Assembly: GCA_002887195.1 (NCBI GenBank)
Contig: PJAB01000332.1
Coordinates: forward strand, 1 to 29,549
Direction: 5' to 3'
Length of the DNA stretch: 29,549 nt
From: Chrysochromulina parva
Taxonomy: Eukaryota; Haptophyta; Prymnesiales; Chrysochromulinaceae
The position numbers and the translations under genes were made by a program. Every line of letters starts with the position of its first letter. Position 1 is the stretch's first letter. The notes under the pieces are model-generated. The model searched no databases. It was not told where the DNA came from and saw nothing but the letters and a program-made list of their open reading frames with translations. Shown piece by piece: positions 9,207 to 18,090 of the stretch.

Positions 9207-10546
9207 ATGCTTGGTCTCCAGCTGAAGCGTGCCGCCCGCACCGGCACCACCGGCCTGCGCCGTCTCGCAACTCGGCAGCTCTCGACGGCCTTCGCCGATG
9301 ACGAAGGTCCGGTTGGCGTCATGTCGGAAACTCACGAGATGCTGAGGTGAGCGTGCGAGCCAACCGCAGTCGAGCGTGCGCCAACAGCTCGCGATGTCCG
9401 TACTGACGAAGCGCTCTCGTGGCTGCGCGCAGGCAAACGTGCCGCGATTTTGCGGATGCACAGCTCAAGCCGATTGCCGCCGCGCTCGACAAAGAGCACC
9501 GCTTTCCGGCTGAGCAGATCGCCGCCATGGGCGAGATGGGCCTGATGGGCATCGCCATCCCGGAGGAGTGGGGTGGCGCGGGCATGGACGCGCTCGCGTA
9601 CGCCCTGGCGATGGAGGAGATCTCGCGCGGCTGCGCCTCATCGGGCGTGATCATGTCGGTCAACAACTCGCTCTACTGCGATCCGGTCAACAAGTTTGGC
9701 ACTGACGAGCAGAAGGCGAAATGGCTCACGCCCTTTGCGTCGGGCAAGAAGCTCGGCTGCTTCGGCCTTTCGGAGCCGGGCAACGGCTCGGACGCCGCGG
9801 CCGCGAGCACGACTGCGAGGCTCGAGGGCGACGAGTGGGTGATCAACGGCACCAAGGCGTGGATCACCAACGCGCATGACGCGCACGCGGCCGTCGTGAT
9901 CGCCACAACGAGCAAGGAGCTGAAGCACAAGGGGCTCTCCGCGTTCCTCGTGCCCACGGACGCACCCGGCTTCTCTCTGGGCAAGAAGGAGGACAAGCTG
10001 GGCATCCGCGCCTCGTCCACAGGCAACCTCATCTTCGAGAACGTCCGCGTCTCCCAGGCCAACTTGCTCGGCAAGCAAGGCGATGGCTTCAAGGTTGCGA
10101 TGATGACGCTTGACGGTGGGCGCATCGGCATCGCGGCGCAGGCTCTTGGCATCGCTCAGGCGTCGCTCGAGTGCGCGATCGCGTACGCGCAGGAGCGCAA
10201 GACCTTCAACGTGCCCATCGCCAAGCACCAGTCGATCCAGATCAAGTTAGCGGACATGGCGATGCGGGTAGAGTCTGCCAGGCTTCTCACCCACCGCGCC
10301 GCGAGGCTCAAGAGTAACGGCCAGCCGTACACAAAAGAGGCGGCGATGGCCAAGCTCGCTGCCTCGGAGGCCGCGACTGCGAATGCGCACGCTGCCATCC
10401 AGGTGCTTGGCGGGATGGGCTACGTGACCGACATGCCGGCCGAGCGCTTCTACCGCGATGCGCGCATCACGGAGATCTATGAAGGTACGAGCGAGATCCA
10501 GCGTTTAGTAATCGCGGGCTCGCTCCTCAAGGAATATGCCATCTAG
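9207..10546 (+). CDS. ACADS: Short-chain acyl-CoA dehydrogenase, mitochondrial, one intron
   Basis: Exons 9207-9346 and 9433-10546 give 417 residues, close to the roughly 412 of animal SCAD. The 86-bp intron has donor AG|GTGAGC and acceptor GCGCAG|G, and the splice creates [16 protein letters not shown], matching the SCAD N-terminal helix. Residues 1-27 ([20 protein letters not shown] onward) are an Arg-rich mitochondrial presequence. The flavin-binding block [25 protein letters not shown], and the C-terminal [17 protein letters not shown] are all present. The Glu at residue 397 in YEGTSEIQ is the catalytic base position of SCAD/MCAD. It catalyses the first step of beta-oxidation of short acyl-CoAs in the mitochondrial matrix, passing electrons to ETF. 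A related branched-chain enzyme is possible, but the N-terminus favours SCAD. Confidence 0.93.
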
Positions 10547-11271
10547 GGCGGCGCCCCGCGCTGCACCCTCAGTGTTTGGCTGTGAACATGGGCTGTGAAC
10601 ACGTCCGCGCTGCACCCTCAGTGTTTGGCTCTGTGCGAGACATGTGCTCTGCGTCCCTGCGCGTCTGAGACCGTGTGTTTCGTGCGAGAATCTGTTGTGG
10701 AGAGAGAGAGAGCATATCCGGATGTCGCTGTGCGGGTTGGCTCGTGGTTCGCTGTGTGCCGGGTCTAAGGCCGGTCCTCTGAGCACCGTTGACCGTCCTG
10801 TTGGCTGTACTGTTGCGTGTTGCGGAATGCGGAAAGCCTCGCGGGGCGAGGGTGTCAACGTCGATCATGCATAGTCGTACGCAAAAACATGAATGTAGAA
10901 TCGTGATTGGAGGGTCAGCTAGACTTTGTGAAACCAGAAAGAATCTAGGGCGGGTGTGGGCATCGTCTCGGGCGCAAGGGGGAAAGGTCACGAGGACCTA
11001 GAAAGGAGGCGCCGCACAGGCGCGTATTCCGTCGGAATGGACATGTAGATCTCGATTTCGTCGAGAATATGTCGTCCATCTCGTGCTCTATCTCGTGCTT
11101 AGAGCTATATCACATGGAATGCTAATGCATCCCGTCCAATTTGTCTAGCTGAACCAATTCTCGAGTGACGACGCATTTTGCATGATTGTCCACTTCTGTA
11201 CAGAGGGGAAAAGCGTACACCTGAGGTATAAGAGCCCTGAGACAAGCGGACACTACTTCCAGGTGAATGAG
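10547..11271. other. Intergenic, no gene recognised
   Basis: It lies between the SCAD stop and the small minus-strand gene. It holds a 26-bp direct repeat (10556-10581 and 10605-10630), a short GA run (about 10699-10711) and a small hairpin TCTCGATTTCGTCGAGA (11050-11066). No tRNA or other RNA gene was recognised. Confidence 0.5.
10556..10630. repeat. 26-bp direct repeat
   Basis: Identical 26-mers at 10556-10581 and 10605-10630, separated by 23 bp, just after the SCAD stop codon and probably in its 3' UTR. Confidence 0.9.
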
Positions 11272-11496
11272 TCAATCCCTGAGGATTTCCGCAGGCAAGC
11301 CACCACGTCCACGAATCCTTTGCCATAGACGATAGATTTGAGATGCAGCGTCGGTGTTGATGCTGCTCCTGCTTTCATATGGAGCAGAGCGGTAACCGAT
11401 GATGAGTATCGCGATGGTCGAGGCTATGGTGATCGGAATGCAGAGACCTAAGGACACAGCTGCCGAGGTAGCATCAACTTGGCCGTAGCTCGCCAT
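11272..11496 (-). CDS. Small single-span membrane protein, unknown
   Basis: 74 residues from the ATG at 11496 (MASYGQVDATSAAVSLGLC). One clear hydrophobic segment (about residues 11-35, LGLCIPITIASTIAILIIGY) is followed by a basic, polar tail (YRLWQRIRGRGGLPAEILRD). The arrangement suits a small membrane protein with a single helix near the N-terminus. I recognise no family. The divergent neighbour starts 224 bp away. It could also be an exon of a larger gene or a chance ORF. Confidence 0.4.
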   Translation of the reverse strand: MASYGQVDATSAAVSLGLCIPITIASTIAILIIGYRSAPYESRSSINTDAASQIYRLWQRIRGRGGLPAEILRD

Positions 11497-11719
11497 GGCG
11501 ACAAGCGACAAGTACGAGTTCGCGGCGACCGTGTGTGCGTTTTTGCGCAAACTCATGAAGCGTCATGTCGGGCATTTCGTTCGTCCAAACTCTCCGGGTG
11601 GTTCGGCATCGTGTGTCGACTATCTAGCCGTTGCTCGTCAACCACCCCCTCGATCTACGTTTGCGAAAACCGCCGTTTCAGATGAAACAACTCAGCTCTC
11701 GCCATTTTCAGTCCACAAA

Positions 11720-12187
11720 ATGGCCGCCGCCGTGTCCTCAAGGGCCTCCTCGAACATGCCCACCCGCATCGGCCACGCTGAGCCGGTGCAGGCGCTCACA
11801 CTAGATATCCCAGAAAGGCCACTGAGTCTCGCTGAGCGAGGCGCGCTCGCCCAGAAGGAATTCGCCCGGCTGGAGGCGGCACACAAGAAAGCAATGTCCC
11901 TACCCAAGGCGCAGAATGCGCAGAATGGGTGGTCTTCATCACCCAACGGCACGAACCACCGCACTCCTCGTTCGGCGTTCGATAGCCGGCTGGCCGAGCT
12001 GGCCGACGTCACGCAGCGCAGCCACCGTACTCCGCGTCCGACCAAGGTTCTCGGCGATACGAACCCGTTCGTTCTGCAGGGACCAAACATGGAGGACCCT
12101 GTGATGTGCACGGGGTCTCTCCTGCACGCGTATGGCGGCCTCGGGTTGCGTCGTGGCAGCAATCACGGGATGAGCAGTCGCGATTGA
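11720..12187 (+). CDS. Small hydrophilic protein, unknown
   Basis: 155 residues from the ATG at 11720 (MAAAVSSRASSNMPTRIGHA). The frame is open back to an ATG at 11495, but the upstream part overlaps the start of the divergent minus-strand gene and looks like a 5' leader, so I prefer 11720. The protein has a short charged helix (SLAERGALAQKEFARLEAAH) and is otherwise Ser/Pro/Arg-rich with repeated RTPR motifs (HRTPRSAF, HRTPRPTK) and a conserved-looking end (DTNPFVLQGPNMEDPVMC). No family recognised. Composition suggests a soluble, partly disordered protein. Confidence 0.5.
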   Translation: MAAAVSSRASSNMPTRIGHAEPVQALTLDIPERPLSLAERGALAQKEFARLEAAHKKAMSLPKAQNAQNGWSSSPNGTNHRTPRSAFDSRLAELADVTQRSHRTPRPTKVLGDTNPFVLQGPNMEDPVMCTGSLLHAYGGLGLRRGSNHGMSSRD

Positions 12188-12666
12188 TCACCGCTGCTCA
12201 CCTACCTCAAACGGTACAGCTGTGTGTCGATCGAGATCGTGCTTCATGTCATCATGTGCCTGGGCTCGTGCACGCCACCGTGGCACCCTGGTGCTGATCC
12301 GTGTGAGATGTCTGATGTGGGCCCGAGAGAGCTTTTAGGGGGTTAGCGCGTCGTAGCGGCTGTGGGCTGAGCGAGGGGGACACAGGGCTGACGGGTGTCG
12401 CTGACGCTGTGCGGCACGCGGTGGTCGGGCGGCGGCGGGGCGCCGGGGGGCCCCGCCTGTCGACGGTCTCGTGTCTGAGTCGACTCGCGACTCACGACCG
12501 AAATACGTTTATTCCCGATTTTCCTGCTCCAACTAACATTGTATAAAAAGATGCTCGCTCGCTCCAAACCGGAACGGGAACGCTAATCATTGTACCTTTT
12601 GTACGGGTGCCGACTTTTCTCCTTTGTTGTTTGTACGCGCCGACGCGCTGCCGGCAACCATGACGG
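12188..12666. other. Intergenic between convergent genes
   Basis: 3' flanks of the unknown small gene (+) and the Sfi1-like gene (-). A GC-rich inverted repeat (12434-12441 / 12450-12457) is the only structure seen. No gene seen. Confidence 0.5.
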
Positions 12667-15600
12667 TCACGCCTTCGTCCGCTTCGAGTTGAGTTGCTTT
12701 CGCCAATCTACAGCCTCGGCGAAGGTTTCCTCCTCGGCGGCCTTTTTGGAGAAGTGGAAGGTGTCACGGATGCGCCCGCGTGCAACCTGCTCGTGCGCGT
12801 TTGTGCGCCATAGCCGCCACGCGCGCGTCAGCTTCCGCATCTTGAACATGGTCATCCACGCACGCTCACGCCGCGACATCTTCGTGTCCTTCTCTCGGAC
12901 GCTGAGCCACGTCTCGAAGGCACGTAGCACCCCCAGGTTCATCATGCGATGCGCGACCTCCTGCAATCTCCAAAAGGTGGCTATCTGCGCGTACCACTTG
13001 TTCCACGCCTTGAGAGACTGCTGCTGCAGCATCTTGCTCGCAAAGAGCACCATGCGGTTGTGCTCATCCGCGGCGCCGGTCCATTGGTTCCAGGCCTGCG
13101 CGACGCGAGTATTGAGGATCCGACCCAGGAAGGCGCGCATTCGTCGCCTCTTGCCCGCCTCGACCTCCCATGTGTTGAGCGCCTTGATGACGTTCCTGTG
13201 GAGTAGCCGCAGCCCAAAGCGACGAAGGCGCGCCTGCTCGTCGACGAACTCGACCCATGTGTTGATGGCCTTGCTCGCCGCCTGCATGAGCATGCGTCGG
13301 CCAAAGACACGTAACCGACCTATTTCGGCGCAGACGTGGATCCACTGATTCCAGGCGCGTAGGGCGACGGCATTCGCCATGCGCGCGCCAAACTTGGAGA
13401 GCTGATTGAGCGAGTAGTTCGAGTTGAGCCATTGGTTGAAGGCGCGCGAGAGCCGACCGTCGAGGGCGCGCCCGAAGAGGCCGCGCAGCTTGCGCAGCTC
13501 TCCGAGCACCGCCACCCATGAGTTGAACGCCTTGACCGTCGGCGAGTTGGTGAAGCGGGTGGCGAGGCCGCGTAGCCTACGCGACAACGAGACAGGCGGC
13601 GGCGAGCACCGCACAGAGGGAGAGAGAGAGGATGAGCACCACACAGAGGGAGGAACCGAGGGCAGAGGAACACGCGACGCTCACCTTTCCTGCCCGTCGA
13701 GGTACGCACACCACTGGTTGATGGCCCTCACTACCCCGACCTGCATCATGCGCCGCGCCACCACCTTCAGGCGAGCGCGCTCCTCGAGCAGGCCGAGCCA
13801 GCAGTTCCAAGCGCGCAACTCTCTGAGCTTGAGGAACTTGGCGCCGAAGCGCGCGAGTCGCGCATGGTCTTTTTTGGCTGTGCGGGGCGGGGAGAAGGCG
13901 GGGAGAGGGGCGGTGCGTGGAGGGCGTGAGCGGGCACGACAAGCGGCGGCGCGCGCGGACGGCCGAATGAATGAGGATCGGAGGAGGCACCCCTTCCAGA
14001 CCTTCGAGGAGGCCCCTTCCAGACCTTCGAGGAGGCCCCTTCCAGACCTTCGAGGAGGCCCCTTCCAGACAGTATGACACCCCTTCCAGACGGGTGCGGA
14101 GCCCAAGGGGCGGCGGCAACGCACCTTGATGCATCGTCTCGTACCAGCTCGTCAACGCGCGCGCGAGCCCACCGTTCATCGCGCGCTTGAGGAAATGGCG
14201 CATCAGCCGCCGCTCCTCCAGCGACTCAAGCCATCGATTGAGCGCTCGCGTGAGGCCCACGTTGGCGAAGCGGCCGATGATCCCCTTGCGCCTCTGATCG
14301 TCCGCGGCTAGGTGCTCCCACTGGCGCCAGGCACGCGAGAGGCCGCCGTCGAAGCCCATCCGGCGGCCGATGAGCTTGAAGCGCTGCCTCTCGCGCCACA
14401 GCCCCGTCCAGTGGTTGAGCGCCCGCCCCACGTCCTTGAGAAGGAAGCGGCGCACCACGCTCGACTTGGAACGCTCCTCGCGCGCCTAATGAGAGGCAAT
14501 TAGAGGCAATTAGAAGCACTCAGAGGCAATCACAGCGTCGCGCTCGATTTGGCTCGCTCCTCGCGCAAGGTCGTCAGCATGCACTCAGAGACGCAATCAG
14601 ACGCAATCAGACGCAATCAGACGCAATCAGACGCAATCAGACGCAATCAGACGCAATCAGAGCCAATCAGTCGCGCCTGCTCGGCGAGGTCGTCGAGGTG
14701 AGAGAGCCAGCTTGAAAAGCTCCGAGCGAGCTCCATGTTCATCAGTCGCCGGAAGAAGCGCTTCATGCGGTCGCGTTCGGCGAGCAATTCGAGCCATCTG
14801 CAACGAGGGCAGGGCCGTGGCGAGCACATGGGCGCCGTGGTGAGCACTTGTATGCAGGCCGTGGCGAGCCGGAGGAGGTGAGGGCAGTGCAGAGAGCATT
14901 CCAAGAGTAGGCCGCCGCAGGAGGGTGCGAGCACAGAGTAGAGAGCATTCCCATGGCTCCATGGAGGGTGACAGCTCTCTACTCTGTCCCTCAGGTTACA
15001 CCCTGGTAGAGGGTCGAGAGCATTCCCATGGCAGGAGCGGGGCGTGCACAGCACAGGACGCGGGGCGAGGTAACAGAGACTGCGCGCGCGCGGAGGCGCG
15101 TGAGAGGCGCTGTATTGGGCGTAGGCGCGTAGAGGCGCTGTAGTGAGCGCGGGCGCGGGCGCGGCGGGGCGGCACGAGTTCCACGCACGAGTTCCACGCC
15201 AAGCTGGCCGCCCGATACTTGAGCTTCCCGAAGATCTTGAGCATCTTTCTGCGCTCGACATACATCGCCTTCCACGAGTTCCATGCAATCGACATCTTAG
15301 CGTTCATGAAACGGCCGGCGGCGGCGGCGAGCTTCTTGTTCTGGCGCGCCTGCCGACGTGCCTCGAGCTTCTCCTCGATGCAGAGTTCACGCGCGTACTT
15401 CCACTGCCGAAACGCCTTGTGCTGCTTGTAAAACAGTCCCTGGCCGGCGCTCTTTCGAAGCAGGTTCTTGTTTTGCGTGACGTACGTCTTCCATGCATGG
15501 AGCACGGGATGCATGATGCGCCGGCGGATGTTGATCAGCGCACGCGATTGCTTCACCTCCGCCTCCTTGGTCTCCTTACGGAATGAGCGCTCGACAAAGT

Positions 15601-15961
15601 CGCGCATGCCCACTAGACCCTTGACGACGGCATTGAGCAGCACCGCCACTCGAGGGTCGATGGGCACGATGTCTGCGAGGCGGTTCACGTCGACCATGGC
15701 CTTGCCGCCGTCGCGGACGCCATGCATCTCGGTCATTTTGGCCCACATCTTCGGGTCGTTGCCCAGATCGTCGAGCATGAGGCATTGCATGCCACGGATC
15801 CAGTCCTCTTGCGTGACCATGCCGGACTTGTCGAAGTCAAAGAGCGAGCAAAGGCTGAAGCAGAGCGTGAGGTCGGTCATCTGCTGCTTCTTGGGCGGCG
15901 CTGGGCTCGCATCCGAGCCGTGATGCTCGCGGGTGCTGATGCCGACCCGCGCCGCCGGCAT
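12667..15961 (-). CDS. EF-hand plus Sfi1-like tryptophan-repeat protein, five exons
   Basis: Exons in transcript order: 15961-15189, 14797-14677, 14485-14125, 13877-13685, 13576-12667, together 785 residues. The frame opens upstream of 15961 without an ATG, so 15961 (MPAARVGISTREHHGSDASP) is the start unless another exon exists. An EF-hand loop DFDKSGMVTQED sits at 42-53. From about residue 150 onwards the protein is a chain of helical units, each about 29-31 residues, ending A-[FWL]-x-x-W (RAWRQW, RALNRW, KAFNSW, KAINTW, KALNTW, KAWNKW), which resembles centrin-binding Sfi1 repeats of centrosome/basal-body proteins. Three junctions restore the repeat register (WYETMHQ/AKKDHARL; DGQE/RLRGLA; AWNS/WLELL). 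The second intron's donor (14676) appears to be GC rather than GT, and its exact position is uncertain. Basal-body localisation is inference. Confidence 0.75.
13990..14070. repeat. 23-bp tandem repeat inside intron 3 of the Sfi1-like gene
   Basis: Three full copies (13990-14012, 14013-14035, 14036-14058) and a partial one (14059-14070) of a unit beginning CCCCTTCCAGACC on the plus strand. Another partial copy lies near 14080-14091. The array is wholly within the intron 14124-13878. Confidence 0.9.
14486..14676 (-). repeat. Intron 2 of the Sfi1-like gene: 10-bp tandem array plus a degenerate copy of exon sequence
   Basis: Positions 14591-14660 are seven perfect copies of ACGCAATCAG (plus strand), with a degenerate copy after them. 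Between 14525 and 14572 lies a degenerate copy of the neighbouring exon sequence: on the minus strand it would read DDLAREERAKSS, next to the exon 2 end (DDLAEQ) and exon 3 start (AREERSKSS). The acceptor is CATTAG at 14488-14486. Confidence 0.8.
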
Positions 15962-16320
15962 GCTCGAAGATGCTCGAACGTGCAAAAGGTGGGTGTTGAT
16001 CGACTTTTGCTCGCAGCGTCGGAAATCCCGGCCAAATGACGCGAAGAGTTTTTCCGATGGCCCTGCGTGTTCTACTACATGTACGTTCACGTTCACACTG
16101 AAAAAGCGTCCCGAGGCGTCTGCCGGATCTTGATCAGAAAGCACGCGCCGCTGGAAGAAAGCACGCACTGATGCCGTCGCGCGGAGAGATGGCTGGTCAG
16201 GTGGGACGCCGCATGATTGCTATTGCCCCGCAGTCCCATCATCGCGCGTGCCCCACCCACGCGAATCACCGCTCCCGGGCCACTTCCACGCGCCTCGCGG
16301 TCCCCACTTTCCTCACCCGG
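15962..16320. promoter_or_regulatory. Divergent intergenic region between the Sfi1-like gene and MBF1
   Basis: 359 bp between the chosen start codons of two divergent genes. Both frames remain open through part of it, so either gene may have a longer N-terminus. No repeat or motif stands out. Confidence 0.4.
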
Positions 16321-16794
16321 ATGCGCACGCCGCAGGACTGGGGTGCCAACGTCGTGTTTAGCAGCCGGCCAACTTCTGCCCGTCCGCAGTCCGCCCGCGG
16401 CCCGGGTGGTGCCCCGGCGGGCCCGGGTCCATCAATGTCCAAGGTCGCAGGCAAGACCAACCAGCAGCTTGAGGATGAGACCGAGGAGCTCAAGCGTAAG
16501 CCTCGGCTTGTTCTCGAAGCGGTGCTCCCTCTCCGCCCCGTGCGCAATGCCGAGCTCACATCCGCCGAATGCCCGCCCGCCACAGACCAAACGGTCAGCG
16601 CTGACCTCAAGAAGGCGATCATGCAGGCGCGCAACGCAAAGGGTATGTCGCAAAAGGATCTAGCGCAGAAGCTCATGACCGACGTGAAGACGGTTCAAGA
16701 GTATGAGTCGGGCAAGGCGATCCCCAACAATGCCCTCATCGCTAAGATGGAGCGAGAGCTGGGCGCCAAGCTGCCACGCGCGCCAAAGAAGTGA
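16321..16794 (+). CDS. MBF1: Multiprotein bridging factor 1, one intron
   Basis: Exons 16321-16495 and 16586-16794 give 127 residues. The 90-bp intron (AAGC|GTAAGC ... CCACAG|AC) is in frame and free of stops, so the unspliced reading is also open; splicing restores ETEELKHQTVSADLKKAI, matching the ELxHxxVxxxVxxAI core of MBF1, while the unspliced version inserts 30 unrelated residues. I prefer the ATG at 16321 because MRTPQDWGANVVF has the QDW motif found at MBF1 N-termini; an in-frame ATG at 16171 would add 50 poorly conserved residues. The C-terminal Cro/C1-type HTH (about 65-118, ARNAKGMSQKDLAQKL, VQEYESGKAIPNN) is intact. MBF1 is a transcription coactivator that bridges activators and TBP, and in many organisms also acts at collided ribosomes. 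Confidence 0.92.
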   Translation: MRTPQDWGANVVFSSRPTSARPQSARGPGGAPAGPGPSMSKVAGKTNQQLEDETEELKRKPRLVLEAVLPLRPVRNAELTSAECPPATDQTVSADLKKAIMQARNAKGMSQKDLAQKLMTDVKTVQEYESGKAIPNNALIAKMERELGAKLPRAPKK

Positions 16795-17380
16795 GAGCAG
16801 CTTGAACGGTATGGGCGAGCGGAGCTCACGGACTAGGCTGGACTGGCCCACTTGATCCCTCATCGTGCCGTATTCGCGGCGCCCGCGCTCGCCCCGGCAG
16901 CGGGTGGCGCCTCGGGTACTTCCTTCTTCTTTCTCGTCTATCTCCGAGCATGCGAATAAGCGGAGTGGGAAGCGGACAGGCGACACACAGCACGTAGCCC
17001 CCGCCCCGGGGCGGAAGTGTATCAATCGAGAAGCGACAGTAAGCGTCGCAGCCGGTAGTCAGAAGTCACGTACGCACGTGTGTAGTTATGAAACGTAACG
17101 TTGAGGATCTCTGGATTAGTCCACAATCCGCCATTCCTTGACAGCGCGCCGTTAACGGGCGGGGCGCGCATGCGCCAGACCTATGTGTCCTATACCCAAC
17201 CGGCAACCGCCACAAGCATGCCGCCGAGAGAGACGGACATACCGTGCGACAGACTGCCACAGTCTCAGACATGGCCGAGGACGGCGTGCCACACACAGTC
17301 TATGCAGATAACGGCCTTTGTCTGCACATTCACGCAGTGTGGTCACCGCACAGCTGCGCTGCCATTGAAGCTGCGAGTGA
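16795..17380. other. Intergenic between convergent genes, nothing recognised
   Basis: 3' flanks of MBF1 (+) and the FLZ-like gene (-). Short ORFs are present on both strands but none has recognisable motifs or composition unlike background. Confidence 0.4.
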
Positions 17381-17791
17381 CTATGTGGCAAGCGAGCTTT
17401 CGCTCCATCTTGGCTGAGTGACTGGATACAATTGGATGAACTCTCGAGGGCTTTGAGGCGAATCCTTCGAGCGCTTTGGATCCGAAATGAACACGCCCTG
17501 TCCTTCGCTTCGCTGTCTGTATGCTCGAGTATACGGTTCCGAGTTAGGAGTAGCCTGCGTGAACACGAACTCAGATCGGCAGCGCTCGGAGCAGAACGGC
17601 TGATCGAGAGCCATCAGGACCGCCGAGCCGCTCTTCAGTGACTTGGAGCAGCTACTGCATAGTCGCAGACGCGTCGTCTCGTGGCGATCGAGGTTGGAGA
17701 CGTGCGACGGCAGCATATTCGGGCAGTTTTTGTTCGAGCGAGTAGGAGTTGATTCTTGTCGCCGGATTAGGAAATGCCACTTTTGCGCCAT
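17381..17791 (-). CDS. FLZ/FCS-like zinc finger protein
   Basis: 136 residues from the ATG at 17791. The core is CSSCSKSLKSGS...PFCSERCRSE (about residues 46-75), a C-x2-C-x18-C-S-x2-C arrangement with the FCS-x2-CR-x-E signature of FCS-like zinc fingers. In land plants these small proteins act as adaptors for SnRK1 kinase. The rest is polar and Ser/Pro-rich. A downstream ATG (MLPSHVSNLDRHETTRLRLC) is an alternative start that still includes the finger. The N-terminal coding part and 5' flank are duplicated upstream (17838-17970). The zinc-finger reading is clear; kinship with plant FLZ proteins and partner kinase are inference. Confidence 0.62.
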   Translation of the reverse strand: MAQKWHFLIRRQESTPTRSNKNCPNMLPSHVSNLDRHETTRLRLCSSCSKSLKSGSAVLMALDQPFCSERCRSEFVFTQATPNSEPYTRAYRQRSEGQGVFISDPKRSKDSPQSPREFIQLYPVTQPRWSESSLAT

Positions 17792-17970
17792 AAATGGTTC
17801 GAACTCATTTTTCGAGGTTGGGGACGTGCCCCGAATTCGAGGTTGGGGACGTGCGTCGACAGCATTCGAGTAGTTTTTGTTCGTGCGAATAGCAGAACCT
17901 GCAGAAGGAAGTTGATTAATTGTCGCTGGATTAGGAAATTTGCTGAACCATAAAAGGAGTCACATCGAAC
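17690..17970. repeat. Diverged tandem duplication covering the 5' end of the FLZ-like gene
   Basis: Segment 17690-17805 (start codon and N-terminal codons of the gene) is recognisably repeated at 17838-17970: GAGGTTGG-GACGTGCG, AGTTTTTGTTCG, GTTGATT, GATTAGGAAAT and CCATAAA occur in the same order in both. Copy two has an extra insertion near 17899-17910. A third short partial copy starts at 17813. Confidence 0.8.
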
Positions 17971-18090
17971 CCAAACAAGGTTGAATGAGAAGCCCTCTCT
18001 CTCTCCTCCCCCACGTCCGTTGAGCGTGCCTCCCAGACCCAGTGCGCGCGCCCCACACATGATCTCGCGGCCTTCTCCGTGCATCACACG

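Noticed and set aside
11495..11719. Upstream extension of the small plus-strand gene
   Set aside because: Its ATG overlaps the start codon of the divergent gene and the translation has no conserved character.
12434..12457. GC hairpin as a bacterial-type terminator
   Set aside because: The window is eukaryotic; a GC-rich inverted repeat of 8 bp is expected by chance in such DNA.
14591..14660. CRISPR-like array
   Set aside because: Units are 10 bp, directly adjacent, without spacers, in an intron of a eukaryotic gene.
15962..16168. Longer N-terminus for the Sfi1-like gene
   Set aside because: The frame is open but has no ATG upstream of 15961.
16171..16320. Longer N-terminus for MBF1
   Set aside because: The family's QDW motif follows directly after the ATG at 16321; the extra 50 residues look random.
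16496..16585. Reading through the MBF1 intron as coding
   Set aside because: It is stop-free and 90 bp, but removing it restores the conserved EELKHxTV core with good splice sites.
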